NCBI GenBank assembly: GCA_964439745.1
Contig: CAYTQK010000002.1
Span: 1-33,292 of the forward strand
Length of the DNA stretch: 33,292 nt
DNA from: CAYTQK01 sp964439745
GTDB taxonomy: Bacteria > Desulfobacterota > Desulfobacteria > Desulfobacterales > Desulfosudaceae
Reading direction: 5' to 3'
How positions within the stretch are numbered: the first letter of the stretch is position 1; each line of letters begins with the position of its first letter. Of the stretch, positions 24,177 through 32,199 are shown piece by piece. The position numbers and the translations under genes are program-made. The notes under the pieces were generated by a model, which was given only the letters and a program-made list of their open reading frames with translations, was not told where the DNA came from and ran no database searches.

Positions 24177-24449
24177 ATGGCAGATAGCAAGAAAATCCGG
24201 CTGACCGAAACCGTAACCGGTTCCGGCTGAGCCTCCAAGCTACCTCCAGGGGATCTGGATAAGGCACTGTGCGGCATTGCGTTTCCGTCCGACGAAAACG
24301 TCGTCATTGGGCTGGACCGGGCCGACGATGCCGGTGTGTATCGAATCTCCGACGACCTGGCGCTGATTCAGACGGTGGATTTTTTCACGCCGATTGTGGA
24401 CGATCCCTGCCGGTTTATGCAAACAGCTGACCGGACACTGCTGATCTGA
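24177..24449 (+). pseudogene. selD: Truncated selenophosphate synthase gene with in-frame UGA (selenocysteine) codon
   Basis: From ATG 24177 the frame reads LTETVTGSG-UGA-ASKL: the SelD active site, with UGA (24228-24230, residue 18) where other SelD proteins have Cys17 or Sec, and Lys21 keeping the Cys17/Lys20 spacing. It continues normally through CGIAFPSDENVVIG, RADDAGVYR (metal-binding Asp) and TVDFFTPIVDDP. Then homology fades (CRFMQTADRTLLI) and the frame stops at 24447; eroded traces of the following helix may persist in another frame to about 24475. Only about 90 of the usual 345 residues remain, so it cannot make selenophosphate. The start directly abuts the previous stop. A MITE-like element lies 55 bp downstream. 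Confidence 0.8.
24228..24265 (+). promoter_or_regulatory. selD: Bacterial SECIS-like hairpin after the selD UGA
   Basis: After UGA (24228-24230), TCCAG (24245-24249) pairs with CTGGA (24255-24259) around the apical loop GGGAT. A lower stem GCCT/AGGC (24231-24234 and 24262-24265) closes it. The loop begins 19 nt after UGA with G in the first positions, as expected for SelB recognition. Confidence 0.55.
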
Positions 24450-24503
24450 ATGGCAGAAATTCCATGAACAGCCAATTACAGTTTGGATTTTAAAAAAGTC
24501 AGA

Positions 24504-24677
24504 AGTTATAAATGACGGCTTCGCAAAAAGTCCCTACCTCGTCATTCCGGCGAAGGCCGGAATCCAGAACTATTTGATTTTACTGTATCCCGGCCTCAGC
24601 CAGGACAGGCCCCGGTCTCCGCCGGGGTGACGCGATAAGGAAAATCTCGACTTTTTACGAGTACATCATAAATAACT
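24504..24677. mobile_element. MITE-like repeat with 29-bp imperfect terminal inverted repeats
   Basis: The left end (24504-24532) and the reverse complement of the right end (24649-24677) match at 22 of 29 positions, including AAAAAGTC at the inner edge and AGTTAT at the outer edge. The interior holds two strong hairpins: ATTCCGGC-GAAG-GCCGGAAT (24544-24563), a sequence type common in dispersed repeats of many proteobacteria, and CCCCGG/CCGGGG (about 24611-24627). No ORF. It lies just past the truncated selD and may also end transcription of the convergent NtrC operon. Confidence 0.7.
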
Positions 24678-24720
24678 ATAGCCGGAAAAATTCACGAAAT
24701 ATGCGGGTTAGGCAAGGTCA

Positions 24721-26112
24721 TCATGGCTGAATATTGTATTTTTTGAGAAGAGTATACAGGCGGGAGCGGGAAAGACCGGAAAGGCGGCACGCCTCGGAGA
24801 CATTTCCACCGGTTATCCGCATCAAATCCATCAGGTAATTTGTTTCCGTTCGGGCAATGGCCTCATCCCGGACTGTTTTCAACATGGTCATGGTCGGCAT
24901 AATGTCCGCATCCCCAGCTTTCGACCCATTTTTCTGAACCTTCTGCCGGGCCTGATAAACACGGATCTCTTCGGGCAGATGCAGACCATACAGCATGGGA
25001 GCAAACCGGGCCATGCTGAGGGCGCTTTCCACGGCGCTGATCAGCTCCCGGACATTGCCGGGCCAGGGATAGGCGGCCAGGGTCTCGAAAAAATCCGGAG
25101 AAACGCTTTTGACCGCGATTCCCTCCCGCTCACAAAATTCCTGGATACAATGAAGGGTCAACTCCCGGATATCCGGGCCGCGGTGACGCAACGGCGGAAG
25201 ATGAACGACAACAGTACGGATGCGGTACAACAGATCTTTCCGAAACGACCCTTCTTCCACCATTCGATCCAGGTCGCGATTGGTGGCGGCAATCAGACGG
25301 AAGCGGCATACAACTTCTTTTTCCGAACCCACCGGCCGAAGCCTCTTCTCCTGCAGCACACGCAGAAAATTTTTCTGCAGCTCCGGTGAAAGCTCGCCCA
25401 CCTCATCAAGAAACAGGGTGCCGCCTTCCGCCTCCCGGATCAAGCCCTTCCGATCCCGGTCCGCGTTGGTAAAGGCGCCTTTGACATGGCCGAACAGAAT
25501 ACTTTCCGCCAGGCTTTCCGTAAGCGCGGCACAGTCCACCGGCACGAAGCTTTCTTCCGCCCGGCGGCTGTTATGGTGAATCGCCCGGGCGAACAGCTCT
25601 TTGCCGGTGCCGGTTTCGCCGTCTAACAGGACGTTGACGTCGGAAGCCGAGACCAGGGCGGCCTGCTCCAGGCACTCCATGATGGCCGGGCTGGAGCCGA
25701 TGATATTTTCTCTTTTCATCACCAGCGGGCGTCGGGCGCAGACCTTTTGCTCCCGGAACTGCAGGGCCCGCTTGATGTGCAGGGTCAGCTGATCCATATT
25801 CGGCGGCTTTTCCACGTAAGCCCAGGCGCCGCTTCTTGTGGCCATTTCCGCCCCGTCGGCCTCACCCTGGCCGGTAATGATGATCACTTCCGGCTCCCCC
25901 GGCGACCGGAGAATTCCGGGGACGGCGTTCAGCCCGTTTCCATCCGGCAGCCGGACATCCAGCAGCACCAGATCAAACATCCGGTCTTTGATCTTCTGCA
26001 AGCCCTTTTCCAGGGTCAAGGCATATTGCGGCTGATGTCCCATCCTTTCCGCTGCGCGGGCAAAAATCCGACAGATCCCTTCATCGTCGTCGACGATCAG
26101 GATATCGGCCAT
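24721..26112 (-). CDS. NtrC-family sigma-54 response regulator (REC-AAA+-Fis HTH)
   Basis: 463 aa, ATG with AGGAGGAG 5 nt upstream. Receiver (1-120) with DDD pocket, Asp52 (LDVRLPDGNG) and Lys in EKPP. AAA+ domain (about 140-370) with Walker A GETGTGKE (about 163), the sigma-54 contact loop GAFTNA (212-217; consensus GAFTGA), Walker B GGTLFLDEVG and sensor/arginine finger region. C-terminal Fis-type HTH (about 425-463; GGNVSEACRLSGLSRSRLY). It follows the hybrid kinase by 90 bp and is its likely partner. It is the only enhancer-binding protein in the window and therefore a candidate, not proven, regulator of the three sigma-54 promoters at 11.5, 17.3 and 19.4 kb. Confidence 0.93.
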   Translation of the reverse strand: MADILIVDDDEGICRIFARAAERMGHQPQYALTLEKGLQKIKDRMFDLVLLDVRLPDGNGLNAVPGILRSPGEPEVIIITGQGEADGAEMATRSGAWAYVEKPPNMDQLTLHIKRALQFREQKVCARRPLVMKRENIIGSSPAIMECLEQAALVSASDVNVLLDGETGTGKELFARAIHHNSRRAEESFVPVDCAALTESLAESILFGHVKGAFTNADRDRKGLIREAEGGTLFLDEVGELSPELQKNFLRVLQEKRLRPVGSEKEVVCRFRLIAATNRDLDRMVEEGSFRKDLLYRIRTVVVHLPPLRHRGPDIRELTLHCIQEFCEREGIAVKSVSPDFFETLAAYPWPGNVRELISAVESALSMARFAPMLYGLHLPEEIRVYQARQKVQKNGSKAGDADIMPTMTMLKTVRDEAIARTETNYLMDLMRITGGNVSEACRLSGLSRSRLYTLLKKYNIQP

Positions 26113-26201
26113 GCTCTCCTCCTGCTGATAACAGGGTTATCTTATATCCTCCAGGCAGGAACGGAGGACCTCGGTGATCTTTCCCTCGTCCGAAAAGCAG
26201 T

Positions 26202-28103
26202 TTATTCATCCAGCAATTCCCGGATTCTCTGGGCCAAAAGCCGGGGCGTAAAGGGTTTATGAAGAAAAGCAAGCCCTTCTTCCATGACTTCTTCATACAG
26301 GGAACTGTCCGTATAACCGGACATGCACAGCACCTTCAGATCCGGCTGCAGTTCCCGCAGGCTCCTGGCCAGCTCCAGGCCGTTGATGCCCGGCATGACC
26401 ATGTCGGTCAAGAGCAGTTGTACGGGCCGGTAATGGTTTTGAAAAAGCTTCCGACCTTCCCGGCCGTCGCCGGCTTCCAGCACGCTGTACCCGTAGCGGC
26501 TGAGCATCATCTTGACCATTCCCCGCACCCTGTCTTCGTCCTCGACCAGCAGCACAGTTTCCGTTCCATATACATCAACCGTTCTGGCCGCTTTTTCCCT
26601 CTGGGCAGGACCTTCTTTCACAAAAGCGGGGAGAAAAATCTTGACGGTGGTGCCCTGGCCGGGTTCGCTGTAAATCAGGATATTGCCTTTGTTCTGCTTG
26701 ATGATCCCGTACACGGTGGACAATCCCAGGCCGGTTCCCTTGCCCTTTTCCTTGGTGGTAAAAAACGGTTCAAAAACCTGCTGTCGAAGTTCCCGGGGGA
26801 TTCCCTCGCCCGTGTCGCTGATACTGAGCAGGACATAAGCACCGGGCACCAGTTCCACCGGGCTGATGGGATCCTCTTCGTCCAATTCCACACCAGCGGT
26901 CTCGATCGTCAGGCTGCCGCCGCCCGGCATGGCATCCCGGGCATTGACGGCCAGATTCATAATCACCTGCTCAAATTGCCCGGGATCAATCAGGACCGGC
27001 GCGATTTCCGGATCAAGGGACAATTTCAATTCAATATCCTCCCCGATCATTCGGCGCAGCATCTTCTCGGTTGCCTGAATTTTTTCATTCAGCCTGATCT
27101 TTTCCGGGCTGACGCGTTGCTTCCGGCTGAAAGTCAGCAGCTGCCGGGTCAACCCGGTGGCCTTGTCCGCGGCCTCCTTGATCTCCTGGACCAGTTCCCG
27201 GCAGGGGTCCTCTTCACCGATATCCATCAGAGCAAAATCCGCGTTCCCGATGATGGTCGTCAGAATATTGTTAAAATCATGGGCCACGCCACTGGCCAGA
27301 CGGCCGATGCTTTCCAGTTTCTGTGAATGGATGAACTGCCTTTCCAGGGCGTCCTGGCGGGTAATATCCTGGCAGATAACCAATTGCTCCCCGCTGGTCA
27401 GGACTACGGGGAAAAACAGGACGACCTTTTCCGAACCGTCTTTACAGGTTACCGTGCCTTTGCCCGGGACAGAGCGATTCAGGCCGGCTTTGGCCAGATT
27501 GTCTTCCAGGGTCAGGATAAACTGATCCCGGTACTCGGGGTTGGGAAAAATCGCCTGGAGCCACTCCTCCCGGGTAGAAATATCCGTCTCCGAGTACCCG
27601 AAAATATCGCTGAACCTGGAACTCATATAAATAATCCGGTTATCCTTGGTGAACAGCAGAATACCGGCCGGCAACTCCTCCACGAGCTGCCGGAATTTCT
27701 CTTTTTCCTCGTCCAGCGCCTGCTCCGACTGCCGTAGATTGGAGATATCTTCGCCCACGTAAATGATTTTTTCCAAATTGCCCCGGGTGTCCCGAATCGA
27801 GTCAAAATCCCCCTTCAGGTAATGAACATTCCTGTTTATGTCCAACGCTCGATACGGCATTCCCCTGACCCGTGCCGTCTCGCCGGATTTGCCTCGACTC
27901 AAAACAGCCGCCAGATCCTCGACATCATCCGGATGAATCAGATTAAAGCCGGACTTTCCCAGAAGATCGGCGGGGCGATATCCCAGCAATCTTTCATGGG
28001 AAGGGCTGACATATTCATATATCCCGTCCGCATCCAGGATGGCCACCAGGGAATCCGTGTTTTCCATGATCATGCGCAGTTGTTTGTCCAGCTGTTCAAT
28101 CAT
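26202..28103 (-). CDS. Soluble PAS-PAS hybrid histidine kinase
   Basis: 633 aa, ATG with GGAG 9 nt upstream. Two PAS domains (about 10-130 and 135-255; SPSHERLLGY and SSRFSDIFGY), HisKA (AHDFNN, His275), HATPase (MNLAVNARDA, DTGEGI, GTGLGL) and a C-terminal receiver with DED pocket, Asp567 (TDMVMPGING) and Lys in HKPF. No membrane segment or signal peptide. Paired with the NtrC-type regulator downstream. The receiver could feed back or relay phosphate. Confidence 0.93.
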   Translation of the reverse strand: MIEQLDKQLRMIMENTDSLVAILDADGIYEYVSPSHERLLGYRPADLLGKSGFNLIHPDDVEDLAAVLSRGKSGETARVRGMPYRALDINRNVHYLKGDFDSIRDTRGNLEKIIYVGEDISNLRQSEQALDEEKEKFRQLVEELPAGILLFTKDNRIIYMSSRFSDIFGYSETDISTREEWLQAIFPNPEYRDQFILTLEDNLAKAGLNRSVPGKGTVTCKDGSEKVVLFFPVVLTSGEQLVICQDITRQDALERQFIHSQKLESIGRLASGVAHDFNNILTTIIGNADFALMDIGEEDPCRELVQEIKEAADKATGLTRQLLTFSRKQRVSPEKIRLNEKIQATEKMLRRMIGEDIELKLSLDPEIAPVLIDPGQFEQVIMNLAVNARDAMPGGGSLTIETAGVELDEEDPISPVELVPGAYVLLSISDTGEGIPRELRQQVFEPFFTTKEKGKGTGLGLSTVYGIIKQNKGNILIYSEPGQGTTVKIFLPAFVKEGPAQREKAARTVDVYGTETVLLVEDEDRVRGMVKMMLSRYGYSVLEAGDGREGRKLFQNHYRPVQLLLTDMVMPGINGLELARSLRELQPDLKVLCMSGYTDSSLYEEVMEEGLAFLHKPFTPRLLAQRIRELLDE

Positions 28104-28204
28104 CCAGCTTCTCCGCCATGTCCGTCCACATTTCGCAGGTTCCTGTCAACTGCTGACGCACCGGTAAAGTCCTTCCGACCGAGTGAACAGCATTCTTCAG
28201 CTGA

Positions 28205-28450
28205 TCACACCTTCCGCGATAAAATCTCGTTGATATGCTGGCGCAGCTTTTCGTTAACGGTCCAGGCGGCAATTATTTCCAGTTCTTGTTTCTTGTCATC
28301 CTTGAAGACAGCGATAATATTTCCGCTGCCTGCCTGGCACCGCAAATCCGGATTATGGTTAGCTGTTCGCGCTTCTGGATATTGCGCTTTATGTATACGA
28401 TGAATCGAATTTCTGGCCATTTTCCGGGCCACATTTTCCATATACCGCAT
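28205..28450 (-). CDS. Small hypothetical protein (doubtful)
   Basis: 81 aa from the ATG at 28450 (AAAAGG 9 nt upstream); the frame extends to 28603. The C-terminal half (NIIAVFKDDKKQELEIIA, then NEKLRQHINEILS) has a protein-like helix/strand composition, the N-terminal half less so. No family recognised. It lies downstream of a good promoter at 28743 together with the 46-aa ORF, in a zone that may hold an eroded gene. Confidence 0.35.
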   Translation of the reverse strand: MRYMENVARKMARNSIHRIHKAQYPEARTANHNPDLRCQAGSGNIIAVFKDDKKQELEIIAAWTVNEKLRQHINEILSRKV

Positions 28451-28524
28451 ACCGCAGACCTTTTGTTTGATCTTCCGGCCAGATTTGAGATTCAATTCGC
28501 TTGGCCTGCACCAGCCCCGGGGTA

Positions 28525-28665
28525 TCAAGCCCCAAGCACGACGATATCGGCCTTTTCCTGGCGGTCGTTTTTGCTGAACCGAGCGGCAATAATGACGGCA
28601 CAACGCCCCGGTTCTATTACCGGGAAAGTGCTGAAAAAATGGAGTGAATTTTCATTCTGGCGCAT
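28525..28665 (-). CDS. Small ORF behind a sigma-70 promoter (doubtful)
   Basis: 46 aa from the ATG at 28665, with TAAGG 6-7 nt upstream. Sequence includes PGRCAVIIAARFSKND and ends EKADIVVLGA. It is not recognised. The promoter at 28743-28771 would place its transcript start about 70 nt upstream. It may be a real small protein, or the front end of a frameshifted gene continuing in the frame of the 81-aa ORF. Confidence 0.3.
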   Translation of the reverse strand: MRQNENSLHFFSTFPVIEPGRCAVIIAARFSKNDRQEKADIVVLGA

Positions 28666-28742
28666 GTCGAACCTTACTTTATGATTCAGGCATGTTATGA
28701 ATAAAATCTGTTCAAAAAAAGGGAGTAATTGACATTTTTTTA

Positions 28743-28771
28743 AATTTATCAAAAACTGTTAATTATGTCAA
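28743..28771 (-). promoter_or_regulatory. Sigma-70 promoter reading leftwards
   Basis: Minus strand: TTGACA (28766-28771), 17-bp spacer, TAAATT (28743-28748). This is a perfect -35 with optimal spacing and a good -10, pointing at the two small ORFs below 28665. It lies 110 bp past the 3' end of the tRNA gene, which is transcribed in the same direction. Confidence 0.55.
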
Positions 28772-28880
28772 CTACAGAAGAGTTGTAAGCGATTTCTGAT
28801 CAACTGAACTGAAAAGATATCTGGGGGCAAATTCGACAGCAAGAGGGGGAAGTGTTCTGGCATAGCCTTTATTTTGGGGC

Positions 28881-28957
<77 letters not shown>

Positions 28958-29277
28958 GCGGGATATGAATCGTGTTTTACTATCATGACCGGTGGAAATT
29001 GTCCATAGAAAATCTTTGGCCATGAGCGGTTAGTGGGGTAAAGCTCTTGTATGACCTTCGTTTTTACGGTAGGATGTATTTTGTAAAAATGACAAGACAG
29101 TTTCGCCACCAGACCTCCCCGGTGCAAATCGGGGAGCGGCGTATTCCAAACTCCCGCAGCAGCCGGACACACCGATGATTTGGTAACCGGGGCGGAATGC
29201 TTTCCGCCGGCTGAAAAGCTCCTGACAGGATTTGGATAACAGCGACAGGTTCATCCCCTAAGGGAAGGGCAGCCGCC
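28958..29277 (+). other. Leader region of rpoH, structured, no clear gene
   Basis: 320 bp between the tRNA and rpoH without a convincing coding region on either strand. It contains CCCC-GGTGCAAATC-GGGG (29117-29134), which resembles one conserved arm of cobalamin riboswitches, then CTCCCGCAGCAG and several GC hairpins (GGCGGAA/TTCCGCC near 29190-29210). The canonical B12 box is not found, so I do not call a riboswitch. A structured leader of rpoH is known in other bacteria as a heat-sensing mRNA element; whether that applies here is unknown. Confidence 0.3.
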
Positions 29278-30240
29278 ATGGCAAAAACCAGCAGCAAAAA
29301 TAAACCGGCCGGGGACGTTAAAAAACAAGCCCCGGATAACAGAAAGAATAAATTACCGGTTGTTTCCAGCTCCTCCCGCGGACTGACCAAATACGATCCG
29401 CTCCAGCGGTATTTAAAAGAGGTCTCCCGCTACGACCTGCTCACCCGGGCAGAAGAGATCGACCTGGGCCGCCGCATCCAGGAGGAGGGCGACGAAGAGG
29501 CCGTTTATACCATGGTCACCTCCAACCTGCGGCTGGTGGTAAAAATAGCACTGGAATTTCAGCGGGTCTGGATGCAGAACCTGCTGGACCTGATCCAGGA
29601 GGGCAATATCGGCCTGATGCACGCGGTCCAGAAATTCGACCCCCTGAAAAATGTCCGGTTTTCCTATTACGCCTCCTTCTGGATCAAGGCCTATATTTTA
29701 AAGTTCATCATGGACAACTGGCGGCTGGTCAAGGTGGGCACCACCCAGAACCAGCGCAAACTGTTCTTCAAACTCAAAAAAGAAAAGCAGCGCCTGATCG
29801 ACCAGGGGTTTGAGCCCCGGCCCAAGCTGCTGGCCGACCGCCTGGGCGTGCCCCAGAAGGACGTCATCAACATGGAACAACGGCTCAGCTCCTGGGACGT
29901 GTCCATGGACGAGCCGGTCAATGACGATTCCACCACGCAAAAGGGCGATCTGCTGGACCTTGATGATAGTCAGCCGGTGGAGGAGATCGTCGGCGACAAA
30001 GAACTGAACGCCCTGGTGCAGGACCACCTGGAGGAGTTCAAGAAGACACTGAACGAGCGCGAAATCGAAATCCTGGAAGACCGGATTTTCACCGATGAAC
30101 CCGTGACGCTCCAGGATATCGGCGAGCGCTACCAGATTTCCCGGGAACGGGTGCGGCAGCTGGAAGCCAACATCATCAAAAAAATGAAAGCCTATTTCCA
30201 GAAGAAAATCTCCGATTTCGACCAATACGTAACCCCCTGA
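29278..30240 (+). CDS. rpoH: RNA polymerase sigma factor RpoH (sigma-32 type)
   Basis: 320 aa, ATG with AAGGGAAGGGC upstream. Basic disordered N-terminus (1-35), region 1.2/2 (about 40-140: DPLQRYLKEVSRYDLLT, SNLRLVVKIA, DLIQEGNIGLMHAV, FSYYASFWIKAYI), then the RpoH-type sequence VKVGTTQNQRKLFFKLKK (about 150-168), region 3, and region 4 (about 250-310: LQDIGERYQISRERVRQLE). The QRKLFF box distinguishes it from RpoD/RpoS. It directs heat-shock genes. A long structured leader precedes it; the TPR lipoprotein gene follows after 24 bp and is probably co-transcribed. Confidence 0.93.
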   Translation: MAKTSSKNKPAGDVKKQAPDNRKNKLPVVSSSSRGLTKYDPLQRYLKEVSRYDLLTRAEEIDLGRRIQEEGDEEAVYTMVTSNLRLVVKIALEFQRVWMQNLLDLIQEGNIGLMHAVQKFDPLKNVRFSYYASFWIKAYILKFIMDNWRLVKVGTTQNQRKLFFKLKKEKQRLIDQGFEPRPKLLADRLGVPQKDVINMEQRLSSWDVSMDEPVNDDSTTQKGDLLDLDDSQPVEEIVGDKELNALVQDHLEEFKKTLNEREIEILEDRIFTDEPVTLQDIGERYQISRERVRQLEANIIKKMKAYFQKKISDFDQYVTP

Positions 30241-30264
30241 ATCAAAAGCAACCAGAACGATTCC

Positions 30265-32199
30265 ATGACCCGTTTCATAAACACAATGATTGGCCTGCTG
30301 CTGGCCGCCGCCCTGCTGGCCGGCTGCGCCGCCGCTCCGACGACACCCGACACCCCCTCCCCTGAAACCAGGGTCGAATCGGCCGAGGCCATCGCCCGGG
30401 ACAAGGGTGGCAACCAGTATTACGAGTTTATCCGCGCCCAGATGGCGCGGCGCCGGGGAGACCTGGACGCGGCCGTAACCCGGATGAACCGGGCCCTGGC
30501 CGCGGAACCGGCAAACCTTTTTCTGCAAAAGGAACTGCTCTACCTCTACCTGCAAAAAGACGAAGACGAGCAAGCCGCCGGACTGGTGGACCAAATCCTG
30601 GCGGACCATCCCGGGGATGCGGAGGCGCTGCTCGTGGCCGCCACCATGCGGCAGCAGACCGGCCACACGGACCAGGCGACCAACCTGCTGGAACAGGTGA
30701 TTGCCGCGGACCCGGACCGGCAGAAAGCCTATCTGATGCTGGGGGAGCTGTATCAGAAAAACAACAACCTGGACAAGGCAGCCGCTGTTTATGAAAAAAT
30801 GACCCGCCGCTTCCCCGATCAGTGGGACGGGCACTTTCTGCTGGGCAAAATATATTATCAGCAGGAACGGTTGGCGGCCGCTGAAAACAGTTTCCAGAAA
30901 AGCCTCGACCTGCAGCCGGGCCTGCTCAGCCCCCGCTTTGCCCTGATCCAACTCTACCGGAAACGCGGCGGCAGCGCCACGCCCATTACCGTTCGCCGGG
31001 GGGACACCCTCTATTCCCTGTGCCTGGAAATTTACGGGTCCTGCGACCAGCAGCATATCCAGGCCATTTCCGCCGCCAACCCGGAAATCCAGGATATCAG
31101 CAGAATCAAGCCCGGCCAGATGATCCGGTTTCCCCATACTGCCCGCGCCCAAGCGGCCGACTACACGGAAAAAACAATCGACCTGTATCAATCCATCCTG
31201 GCCGATTATCCCGAAGAGTACCGGGCCTCCCTGGAACTGGCCCTGTATTACCAACAAATCGGCCGTCCGGAGGAAGCCGGCCGGATCCTGGCGGAGCTGG
31301 GAGAAAAAAGCAAACGGGATTCCCGGATCATTCAATATGTCAACCAGCTCTATATCGAGACGAAAAAATACGACCAGGCCCACCTCCTCGTCCACGGCAT
31401 GCGCCGCGGCGCGCCGGATTCATCGGCCCTCCATTACCTGGCCGGCTCCCTGTATGACCGGGAAGACAGGAAAGAAAAGGCCATCAAGCACTTTACCAGC
31501 GTGGCCGAAGATTCCAGCTTTTACCGGCACGCCCTGCTGCAGGCGGCCCTGCTGTATGAAGACACCGGGCAGATGAAAGAGGCGGACGACCTGTTTAAAA
31601 CCCTGCTGGCAGAAGAACCGGACAATGCCGGCCTGCTCCTGTATGCGGGTGCCTTTTATGAGCGCCGGCAGGACTATGACCGGGCCATCGAATTGTACCG
31701 GCACGGCCTGGAAATCGAGCCTGATGACCCGGAGCTGCATTACCGGCTGGGCGTGGCCTATGATCAGACCGGCGACAAGGACAGGGTCATCGAACACCTG
31801 AAAAAATCACTGGAGATCAAACCCGACGACGCCAGCACCCTGAACTACTTGGGGTATACCTATGCCGACAGGGGCATCCGCCTGGATGAAGCGCGGGAAC
31901 TCATCGAAAAAGCCCTGGAACTGGATCCGGACAACGGCTATATCATCGACAGTCTCGGCTGGGTATACTTCAAAAAAGGAGATCTGGACAAGGCGGTCCA
32001 GTATCTGGAAAAGGCGGTCCGCCTGGCCCCGGACGATCCCATTCTGCTGGAACACCTGGGAGACGCTTATGCCGGTCAGAACCAGCCGGAAAAAGCCCTG
32101 GACTGCTACCGGCGCAGCCTGGAGCACAGTGACGATGAAAACAAGCCGGCCTTGCAGAAAAAGATCAACGACATCCGCCAGGAAACGGACACCCCATGA
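30265..32199 (+). CDS. TPR lipoprotein with an embedded LysM domain
   Basis: 644 aa. Signal peptide with lipobox LLAGC (Cys21), so probably an outer-membrane or periplasmic lipoprotein. Tetratricopeptide repeats fill residues about 45-230 and 290-640 (for example ALLVAATMRQQTGHTDQA, LNYLGYTYADRG, DSLGWVYFKKGDLDKAV). Between them, residues about 238-288, sits one LysM peptidoglycan-binding domain (VRRGDTLYSLCLEIYG ... ISAANPEIQD ... IKPGQMIRFP). TPR and LysM together suggest a protein that holds an assembly platform on the cell wall. It overlaps the next lipoprotein gene by 4 bp (ATGA), so the two are made together. Confidence 0.92.
   Translation: MTRFINTMIGLLLAAALLAGCAAAPTTPDTPSPETRVESAEAIARDKGGNQYYEFIRAQMARRRGDLDAAVTRMNRALAAEPANLFLQKELLYLYLQKDEDEQAAGLVDQILADHPGDAEALLVAATMRQQTGHTDQATNLLEQVIAADPDRQKAYLMLGELYQKNNNLDKAAAVYEKMTRRFPDQWDGHFLLGKIYYQQERLAAAENSFQKSLDLQPGLLSPRFALIQLYRKRGGSATPITVRRGDTLYSLCLEIYGSCDQQHIQAISAANPEIQDISRIKPGQMIRFPHTARAQAADYTEKTIDLYQSILADYPEEYRASLELALYYQQIGRPEEAGRILAELGEKSKRDSRIIQYVNQLYIETKKYDQAHLLVHGMRRGAPDSSALHYLAGSLYDREDRKEKAIKHFTSVAEDSSFYRHALLQAALLYEDTGQMKEADDLFKTLLAEEPDNAGLLLYAGAFYERRQDYDRAIELYRHGLEIEPDDPELHYRLGVAYDQTGDKDRVIEHLKKSLEIKPDDASTLNYLGYTYADRGIRLDEARELIEKALELDPDNGYIIDSLGWVYFKKGDLDKAVQYLEKAVRLAPDDPILLEHLGDAYAGQNQPEKALDCYRRSLEHSDDENKPALQKKINDIRQETDTP

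Noticed and set aside
24447..24449. Second UGA in selD read as another selenocysteine
   Set aside because: SelD homology is already lost before it, a further stop follows after five codons, and no hairpin follows at the right distance.
29117..29134. T-arm of a tRNA (selC-like) in the rpoH leader
   Set aside because: The loop would be 8 nt and no acceptor, D or anticodon arms surround it.
29698..31395. 565-codon minus-strand open frame across rpoH and the TPR gene
   Set aside because: Shadow of two well-supported plus-strand genes; no ribosome-binding site or domain.
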